From NCBI RefSeq assembly GCF_007830515.1, contig NZ_VLKT01000003.1:62001-126000 (forward strand): a DNA stretch of 64,000 nucleotides. The letters run 5' to 3'. This DNA is from Mesorhizobium tianshanense. GTDB taxonomy: Bacteria; Pseudomonadota; Alphaproteobacteria; Rhizobiales; Rhizobiaceae. Below, in pieces: positions 58,573-64,000 of this stretch. How positions within the stretch are numbered: the stretch's first letter is position 1; the number at the start of each line of letters is the position of its first letter. The position numbers were made by a program, and so were the translations under genes. Under the pieces are notes generated by a model. The model was not told where the DNA came from. It saw nothing but the letters and a program-made list of their open reading frames with translations, and searched no databases.

Positions 58573-59969
58573 GACAGGTCAAGCCTCCCGAATTCGCTTT
58601 GAGCAGCCAGAAGGTCAAGCCGGGCGCCGTCCCAGAGCGCTGCCGTGGCGGCAAGGTCGAGGCCGAGCAATGTCTGATTGACAGCGCCGGCGATCGGCAA
58701 GGCGATCCCTTGCGGATCGTCCCTGGCCTGCCACCAGCCTGTACCCCGGTCGTCGACCAGGATCGCACCGGGCGGCAACATGAGAGGACAATCGGTCGTC
58801 CAGGGCGCGGCGTCCTCGTGGGAAGCATGCGTGGCGAGTGGGTCCTTTGCCGCGCCGAAGGTAAAATCAGGCCACGCGCCGGGCATCACTTCGCCCATGC
58901 GTTCCGCCACCAGTGCGCGTAGCGGCTTGCGTGATGGATAGAAGACCAGCCGGGCATCGAAACGATCGCCCGGAGCAAAAGCGTTGGACCGGCGTCCGGC
59001 CGAAGCCGGAAAGTAATCGAGCAGCACGGCAAATTGCGGGGTAGCGCACTTCAGGTCGAGCAGCCAGGTCGAATGACTGACGAGACCGTCGCGGCGGCTC
59101 TCGATCTTCTCGCCCAGGACTTCCCAGAAGCTTTCGACCTGTCTTGCATCGGGATTGGCCAGAACCTGTTCGCGGGTCTCGGACGTCGATACCAGGCGCT
59201 TCAACTCGGGGTCGTCGGGCGCCGACCGCCAGGCCTTGGCCAGCAGCACAAGCTTGCCGAGTTCGCGGATTGCCGCATCCGGTCTTTCCTCGCTGCGCAG
59301 CGCCATCAGCCGCGACGGGATTTCGTCGATGCGACCGGCAAGCGCGGTTGCCTTCATGTCGACCAGCCGCGCCGCAATCCGGCGGCAACGGTCGCTGCTG
59401 GCATCGACAAACCCGGCAAGACCAAGCCGCAACTGATCGGCGATCCATTGATCGAGTTCGTCGAGCGCCGCCGACACCGCTTGTCGTGTGTCTTCTGCCC
59501 GCTTGCGCTGCGCTGCCTCGCGACGCTCCATCGTCGCAACGTCCTCGATGGCGGCGCTTTCGTCCGGCCGTGCGGCATCATCAATGCTCTTGGCTGCCGC
59601 GCCGGGTGTGGACTGCGCTGGTGGTGGCGTTGCCTTCCTGCGCCGGCCAAGCCAGTCATTCACCCATTCCGGCGTCGATTCGGCCGAGGTAAAACTGGCT
59701 GGCGCGGTGGCGGCAATCCACATCAGGGCCAGCGTGTGCTTGCACGGGAATTTTCGCGAGGGGCAGGTGCATTTGTAGCCGTGATCGCCAGTGTCGACCA
59801 CCACCCGATAGGGATTGGAGCCGGAGCCTTGGCATTCACCCCAGATGAGCGCCTGCTGCTCATTCTTTTCGAGCCGCGGCCAGTTCGATAGCTTGGTCAG
59901 CTTGGAGGCAGCGCTCAGCGACGCTTGATCGGGGGCAAGCGCCTCGATGGTCTTCAAATCGAATTCCAA
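58569..59969 (-). CDS. SWIM zinc finger protein
   Basis: A 466-residue protein. The SWIM motif CxCx(6)CxH is C67-x-C69, C76-x-H78 in YKCTCPSRKFPCKHTLALMW. SWIM domains bind DNA or proteins. Residues 95-175 are charged and low in complexity (RRRKATPPPAQS, then MERREAAQRKRAEDTRQAVS, a probable coiled coil). The rest is an uncharacterised domain found in this protein family. No ATG fits; TTG 59969 has AGAGG 8 bases upstream and begins right before the conserved part. It is the first gene of the five-gene operon. Confidence 0.87.
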   Translation of the reverse strand: MEFDLKTIEALAPDQASLSAASKLTKLSNWPRLEKNEQQALIWGECQGSGSNPYRVVVDTGDHGYKCTCPSRKFPCKHTLALMWIAATAPASFTSAESTPEWVNDWLGRRRKATPPPAQSTPGAAAKSIDDAARPDESAAIEDVATMERREAAQRKRAEDTRQAVSAALDELDQWIADQLRLGLAGFVDASSDRCRRIAARLVDMKATALAGRIDEIPSRLMALRSEERPDAAIRELGKLVLLAKAWRSAPDDPELKRLVSTSETREQVLANPDARQVESFWEVLGEKIESRRDGLVSHSTWLLDLKCATPQFAVLLDYFPASAGRRSNAFAPGDRFDARLVFYPSRKPLRALVAERMGEVMPGAWPDFTFGAAKDPLATHASHEDAAPWTTDCPLMLPPGAILVDDRGTGWWQARDDPQGIALPIAGAVNQTLLGLDLAATAALWDGARLDLLAAQSEFGRLDLS

Positions 59970-60041
59970 GCCGCGCCTCTCGTGACCCGAACCAAACGCC
60001 TGTCGCCAGGATAGACAACCGTTTGTGAAGAATTATTGTAG

Positions 60042-60073
60042 TTCTCGAGAAGGGAAGACCGAAACTTCTCGAA
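60042..60073. promoter_or_regulatory. TTCTCGAGAA palindrome and repeat upstream of the SWIM operon
   Basis: A perfect 10-base palindrome TTCTCGAGAA lies at 60042-60051, with TTCTCGAA at 60066-60073 (24 bases on). On the minus strand the palindrome directly precedes TACAAT, a good -10 box, with no clear -35 box. This is where an activator or repressor of the SWIM-MoxR operon could bind. The remaining 250-base gap (59970-60223) shows no gene. Confidence 0.45.
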
Positions 60074-60223
60074 CTCCTGTCCTTATGTGCCCGAATCCGC
60101 CTGATCCGCAAGCGATGTTACCATTCGGCAGGCAGAGCATTTCCAGCAAAACGCGGCGTTGGCGTCGGCAGACCAGTTATGCGCTCCGTGGACGGGAGCA
60201 GGCCTTGGCGGCCCAGAGGGGCG

Positions 60224-61504
60224 TCAGTCTCTGCCCTTCAGGAACTCGATCACCATCGCCGCAGTCCAGGTGAAACGGTCGCCGCCGAGCGGTTCGCCGG
60301 TTAGCGGGTCGTAATATTCGGCAAAACCGCTCTCGGCGATCAGGTCAAGGCTGGATTGCGTGATCCGTTGGGCGACTTGCCCATGGCCGGCGGCGGCAAG
60401 GCCATCGGCGATCATGTAGTTGACCACCAGCCAGACCGGCCCGCGCCAATAACGCTTGGCGTCGAAGCGGGGATCGTCGAGATCGTGCGAGGGGACGATG
60501 TAGCGTGACTTGCCGGCGATGCGCTCGATGGTGGCGGCGATTGCGGCAGAGCGGGGTTTCGGGATGGCCGAGAAGACCGGCAGGATGCCGCCCACCGAAG
60601 CGCTGTCGGCGAGCTTTCCGATGACGCGGTCGAGGCAGAGATATTGGCCGTGCGCATCGCTCCACAGCCGCTCCATCGCCGAAAGCCCCGTTTTGGCGCG
60701 GCTGCGATTGGCTTCTGCGATTTCCTTCTCGCCAAGCGTCTCGGCAAGATCGGCAAGGTCGGCCGCTGAGCGGATCAGGATGGCGTTGAAGCCGGGGTCG
60801 ACGATCTGGAAGGGCGAGGCATCATGCAGCTTTGCATTGTCCCAGCCCAGTGCGCGAAAATGCTGCACCAGCCAGAGGTAGCGGTCATATTGCGCCTTGG
60901 TCGGCCGGTGCGCCGGGTCGGCATGCAGGGTGTCGCGGCGCGTGTAGGGCTCGACGCCTTCGGTCGGCACGCGCTCGAAGGCGTCGTCCCAGTCGATCGA
61001 GTTGTCGCGGCCGGACTCCCATGGATGAATGATCGCGACCAATCCTTCGCCCTTCGGGTCACGGTTTTCATAGAACCAGCGGTGCCAGGCGTCGATCTTC
61101 GGTAGCAGCGCGCGGGCACGCTCGGCCGCCAGTTTCTTGTCCTTGGCCCGGTCGAACAGGCGGCGCACGGCAAAGCCGGCCACCGCCGGCTGGGTGATAC
61201 CGGAGGTGGCAGTCGGGCGGTTGGTCAGCCAGACCTCCGGCCCGGGGAAATAGCTGTCGTTCAGGACATGGAAGACGATATGCGGCACCATGCCGTCCGG
61301 CCACTGATGGGCGAACAGTGTCTCGATCTCGGTCCAGGCGCGCGCCTCGTCGTAATGGGCAAGACCGAGCGCGGTCAGGCAGGAATCCCAGTTCCACTGG
61401 AACGGATAGAGGCCCTTGGTCGGGATGGTGTAGTCGCCGTGGTCGTTTTCCCTGAGCACCTCGACGGCACGGGCGATGGTTTCGTTGACGGCAAGAGAGA
61501 TCAT
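60224..61504 (-). CDS. MGH1/GH63-like glycoside hydrolase
   Basis: A 426-residue (alpha/alpha)6-barrel glycosidase of the GH63-related group that includes mannosylglycerate and glucosylglycerate hydrolases. Landmarks are PFQWNWDSCLTALGLAHYDE, QWPDGMVPHIVFH, HPWESGRDNSIDWDDAF, YWRGPVWLVVNYM and SGFAEYYDPLTGEPLGG, the regions that carry the catalytic acids in the family. No signal peptide, so it is cytoplasmic and acts on an imported glycoside. ATG 61504 begins a normal N-terminus (MISLAVNETIARAVEVL). It follows the transporter ATPase by 40 bases. Confidence 0.87.
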   Translation of the reverse strand: MISLAVNETIARAVEVLRENDHGDYTIPTKGLYPFQWNWDSCLTALGLAHYDEARAWTEIETLFAHQWPDGMVPHIVFHVLNDSYFPGPEVWLTNRPTATSGITQPAVAGFAVRRLFDRAKDKKLAAERARALLPKIDAWHRWFYENRDPKGEGLVAIIHPWESGRDNSIDWDDAFERVPTEGVEPYTRRDTLHADPAHRPTKAQYDRYLWLVQHFRALGWDNAKLHDASPFQIVDPGFNAILIRSAADLADLAETLGEKEIAEANRSRAKTGLSAMERLWSDAHGQYLCLDRVIGKLADSASVGGILPVFSAIPKPRSAAIAATIERIAGKSRYIVPSHDLDDPRFDAKRYWRGPVWLVVNYMIADGLAAAGHGQVAQRITQSSLDLIAESGFAEYYDPLTGEPLGGDRFTWTAAMVIEFLKGRD

Positions 61505-61544
61505 TGAAGCGTTCGTACTTTCGGGACTGAAGAGCGTTGTCGGA

Positions 61545-62585
61545 TCAAAGGGCGTTAGTGGTTTCAGGATCGAACCAGCGGATGCGATCGGCTTTGGGCG
61601 CAAGTCGCAGGTGGTCGCCGACGGCGATCGCGGCGTTCGATTCGAGGATGGCGCGGAACAGCCCGCCCTCGACATCGCAGGTGACCAGCGTGTGCGGCCC
61701 GAGCGGCTCGATGACGCGCACGGTGGCATGCAGCCCCTCGTCACCTGCGTCGACATCTTCGGGGCGAATGGCGAATTCAATTTTGCGCTTGTCCGATTTA
61801 GGGCCGGGCAGTGCCAGGCCAGCGACGGTCCAGCTTCCGTTCGCAGTCTTCGTCGCGGGGATGAAATTCATCGGCGGATTGCCGATGAAGGAGCCGACGA
61901 AGCGTGCGGCCGGGTTGCGATAGACCTCGACAGGCGTGGCAGCCTGGACAATGCGGCCCTGATGCATGACGGCGATACGGTCGGCGAGGCTCATCGCCTC
62001 GACCTGGTCATGGGTGACGTAGATGGTGGTGGTCTTGGATGCGGCGAGCACACCCTTCAGCTCGGCACGCATTTCGAGCCTGAGCAGCGCGTCGAGGTTG
62101 GACAGCGGCTCGTCCATCAGGATGACGTCTGGCTCCATGGCGAGCGCGCGGGCGACGGCGACGCGCTGGCGTTGGCCGCCGGAAAGCTGGCCCGAATAGC
62201 GCTTCAGCAGCTGTTCGATATGCATGAGCTCGGCGGTGCGGGTGACGCGGCGTTCGACCTCCGGCTGCGGCAGTTTCTTCATCCGCAAGCCGAAGGCGAT
62301 GTTTTCGAACACGGTCAGATGCGGGAAGACGGCGTAGTTCTGGAACACCATGGCGATGCCGCGGTCGCGCGGCGGCAGATGGTCGACACGACGGCCGCCG
62401 ATCCAGACCTCACCCTGGCTCGGTGTTTCCAATCCGGCGACGATCCTCAGCAATGTCGTCTTGCCGCAGCCCGAGGCGCCAAGCAGCACCATGAATTCCT
62501 GGTCCGCGATGGTGAGGTCGACCTGGTGCAGCGCGGTGAAGCCGCCGAAGCGCTTGGCCACTTGTTTTATGGCGATCTCAGCCAT
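61545..62585 (-). CDS. Sugar ABC transporter ATP-binding protein, UgpC/MsmK-like
   Basis: A 346-residue ATPase with Walker A GASGCGKTT (36-44), signature LSGGQRQR, Walker B VILMDEPLSNLDA and a C-terminal MalK-type OB/TOBE domain (about 240-340, FAIRPEDVDAG). It drives the MalFG-type permeases upstream. It lies 21 bases after the MalG-like gene. Confidence 0.93.
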   Translation of the reverse strand: MAEIAIKQVAKRFGGFTALHQVDLTIADQEFMVLLGASGCGKTTLLRIVAGLETPSQGEVWIGGRRVDHLPPRDRGIAMVFQNYAVFPHLTVFENIAFGLRMKKLPQPEVERRVTRTAELMHIEQLLKRYSGQLSGGQRQRVAVARALAMEPDVILMDEPLSNLDALLRLEMRAELKGVLAASKTTTIYVTHDQVEAMSLADRIAVMHQGRIVQAATPVEVYRNPAARFVGSFIGNPPMNFIPATKTANGSWTVAGLALPGPKSDKRKIEFAIRPEDVDAGDEGLHATVRVIEPLGPHTLVTCDVEGGLFRAILESNAAIAVGDHLRLAPKADRIRWFDPETTNAL

Positions 62586-62606
62586 CGGCTTTCTCCCTAT
62601 CGCACG

Positions 62607-63449
62607 TCATCGATTGGCGATCCCCCACATGGCGAACAGGTATTTGCGCACGGCGAAGATGAAGATCAGCGCCGGGATGACCAGTGCCGCCCCACCGGCG
62701 AATTTGAGATAGAGCGGCGACTCGCCGAGGCTCTGCAGCAGGAAGGCGGTTAGCGTCCGGTTCTCGATGGTGAGCACGGCGGCGGCAAACACCTCGTTCC
62801 AGGAAATGGTGAAGGCAAAGACCGCCGAGGCCGCCATGCCGGGCAGCGCCAGCGGCAGGATGACCTTGCGAAAAGCCTGCAGGCGGGTGCAGCCAAGCGT
62901 CCACGCCGCTTCCTCCAGTTCCACCGGGATGCCTGAGAACAGCGAGAAGGTGATCAGCACCGCGAACGGCAGCGCCAGCGTAGTGTGGACCAGCGCCAGC
63001 CCGATGGCGGTGTCGTCGAGGCCGGTGCGGATGAACATCACCGCCAGCGGCAGCGCCAGCAGCGGCAGCGGAAAGGCGCGGGTCATCAGCACCAGGAAGC
63101 GGAACGTGCCCTTGCCCGGAAAATCGAAGCGCGACAGCGCGTAGCCGGCGGGCGCGCCAAAGCCGATCGAGAGGATCATCGTAAGGGTGGCGACGAGCAC
63201 CGAGTTCCACAGCGCCCTGCCGACGCCGGCGAAATTGATGAAGAAAGACAGGCTGCCGATATCGAAGGAAGGGAAAAAGCGCTTGGGAAAGGCAGTGACC
63301 TCTTCCGGCGACGACAACGCGTTGACGGTCAGGAGATAGATCGGCAGCAGCACCCAGACCGAAAGCAGGATGACGGTGGCGACCAGCAGCCAGTTGCCGG
63401 CTTTGCGGACCGCGGGCACGGCGATCGGTATCTCTGCGACGGCGATCAT
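62607..63449 (-). CDS. Sugar ABC permease, MalG-like
   Basis: A 280-residue permease with about six helices, the MalG-type sequence AGYALSRFDFPGKG and EAA loop LEEAAWTLGCTRLQAFRKVI. ATG 63449 overlaps the stop of the MalF-like gene (ATGA). It forms the channel with that protein. Confidence 0.92.
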   Translation of the reverse strand: MIAVAEIPIAVPAVRKAGNWLLVATVILLSVWVLLPIYLLTVNALSSPEEVTAFPKRFFPSFDIGSLSFFINFAGVGRALWNSVLVATLTMILSIGFGAPAGYALSRFDFPGKGTFRFLVLMTRAFPLPLLALPLAVMFIRTGLDDTAIGLALVHTTLALPFAVLITFSLFSGIPVELEEAAWTLGCTRLQAFRKVILPLALPGMAASAVFAFTISWNEVFAAAVLTIENRTLTAFLLQSLGESPLYLKFAGGAALVIPALIFIFAVRKYLFAMWGIANR

Positions 63450-64000
63450 ATGCGCGCTTCCTTCGGCACGCGCAGCACCCGCAGGAAGAACAGCGTGAGG
63501 CCGACCGAGATGGCGAGGATGAGCAGGGCGAAAGCGGCGGCAACGTTGCGATCCTGCAACGAGAACTGCCAATTATAGGTCTCGCCCATCAGCACCGGCA
63601 AATTGGTGCCGCCGAGCGCCGCCACCACGGCGAAAACCTCGAAGGCGAGAATGACGCGCAGGATGATCGCCGTCTGCAGGCTGGGGCGCAGCAAGGGCAG
63701 CGTGATCTTGACGAAGCGCTTCCACGGACTCGCGCCAAAGACCTCGGCCGCCTCGTGATATTCCCGCGGGATGAGCCCCATGCCGGCGACCAGGATGACC
63801 ATCATGATCGCGGTCGCGCGCCAAATCTCGGCCAGCACCACGGCGACGAAGATGGTCAATTTGCTCTGGTAGCCGAGAAACATGACAGGCCTGTCGACGA
63901 GGCCGAGGTTAGAAAGCAGCGTGTTGAGGAAGCCGGACTGGTCGAAAATGGCAAGCCAGATCAACCCGGCGGCGAGATCGGAGATGCCGAGCGGGATGGC
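63446..64000 (-). CDS. Sugar ABC permease, MalF-like, 5' end outside window
   Basis: The frame is open to the right edge (AIPLGISDLAAG at its visible beginning), giving about 184 residues of the C-terminal half of a MalF-type permease. The EAA loop is YHEAAEVFGASPWKRFVKIT. The first helices and the binding-protein gene expected upstream lie beyond the window. Confidence 0.9.
   Translation of the reverse strand, partial: AIPLGISDLAAGLIWLAIFDQSGFLNTLLSNLGLVDRPVMFLGYQSKLTIFVAVVLAEIWRATAIMMVILVAGMGLIPREYHEAAEVFGASPWKRFVKITLPLLRPSLQTAIILRVILAFEVFAVVAALGGTNLPVLMGETYNWQFSLQDRNVAAAFALLILAISVGLTLFFLRVLRVPKEARI

Noticed and set aside
60041..60075. LexA-type SOS box (GTTC-N7-GTTC) upstream of the SWIM operon
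   Set aside because: GTTC at 60041 is not followed by a second GTTC or GAAC at the right spacing; only the shorter TTCTCGAGAA palindrome is supported.
60135..60150. AGAGCATTTCCAGCAA, resembling the start of a common Rhizobiales intergenic repeat
   Set aside because: Only about 16 bases match what I remember and the rest has no matching arm, so it is not called as a repeat.
1..64000. CRISPR arrays, tRNA or rRNA genes, insertion sequences and phage attachment sites
   Set aside because: No regularly spaced direct repeats, cloverleaf candidates, transposase or integrase motifs were seen in any gap; nearly all gaps are under 260 bases.

Overview
The window looks like a chromosomal or large-replicon segment of an alphaproteobacterium of the order Hyphomicrobiales (Rhizobiales), most like Mesorhizobium. 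This rests on high GC, dense operons with ATGA overlaps, many ABC uptake systems, two RIME-like intergenic mosaic repeats (4582-4740 and 47210-47391), a short palindromic repeat of a type I associate with Mesorhizobium (8127-8182, relic at 19845-19895), and alphaproteobacterial forms of AnmK, MurQ and a fused indolepyruvate oxidoreductase. No tRNA, rRNA, CRISPR array, transposase, integrase or replication origin was seen.

Layout. 1-1157: tail of an unknown gene, a HupE/UreJ membrane protein and a possible 27-residue ORF. 1196-8112: a GntR regulator divergent from a polyamine-type ABC transporter operon that ends in an Asp/Glu/hydantoin racemase and a GNAT acetyltransferase; the operon has an excellent sigma-54 promoter. 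8180-17421: a FAD oxidoreductase and a LivMHFG transporter on the minus strand, divergent from a GntR regulator, DUF3830, TIGR04076, aldo/keto reductase and NTF2-like genes and the matching binding protein. 17490-19844: Lrp regulator, MFS exporter, GNAT. 19897-22159: murQ and anmK (cell-wall sugar recycling) with a decayed class-C beta-lactamase-like gene between them. 22396-37053: GntR regulator divergent from a long catabolic set: FAH-family hydrolase, alpha/beta hydrolase, amidohydrolase, a complete Liv-type transporter whose last ATPase is fused to a Tm-1-like (UPF0261) domain, a flotillin, an SRPBCC protein and an SRPBCC-quinone reductase fusion. 37058-47137: a Pot-type transporter and 2-oxoglutarate oxygenase, divergent from psuK-psuG (pseudouridine breakdown), enoyl-CoA hydratase and an NDP-forming acyl-CoA synthetase. 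47435-52460: a FAD-linked D-2-hydroxyacid dehydrogenase and a fused indolepyruvate ferredoxin oxidoreductase, preceded by a short leader ORF. 52513-59969: five coupled genes, SWIM zinc finger, DUF5691, MoxR AAA+ ATPase, DUF5682 and VWA. 60224-64000: a GH63-like glycosidase with a sugar ABC transporter, cut by the right edge.

Most of the window is uptake plus catabolism, each block with a local FCD-type GntR or Lrp regulator. The exception, and the best candidate for an undescribed system, is the SWIM/DUF5691/MoxR/DUF5682/VWA operon: it has no transporter or metabolic neighbour, every junction is overlapping or within a few bases, and it combines a MoxR-type remodelling ATPase with its usual VWA partner, a predicted metal-dependent TraB/TIKI-like hydrolase domain and a SWIM-domain protein.
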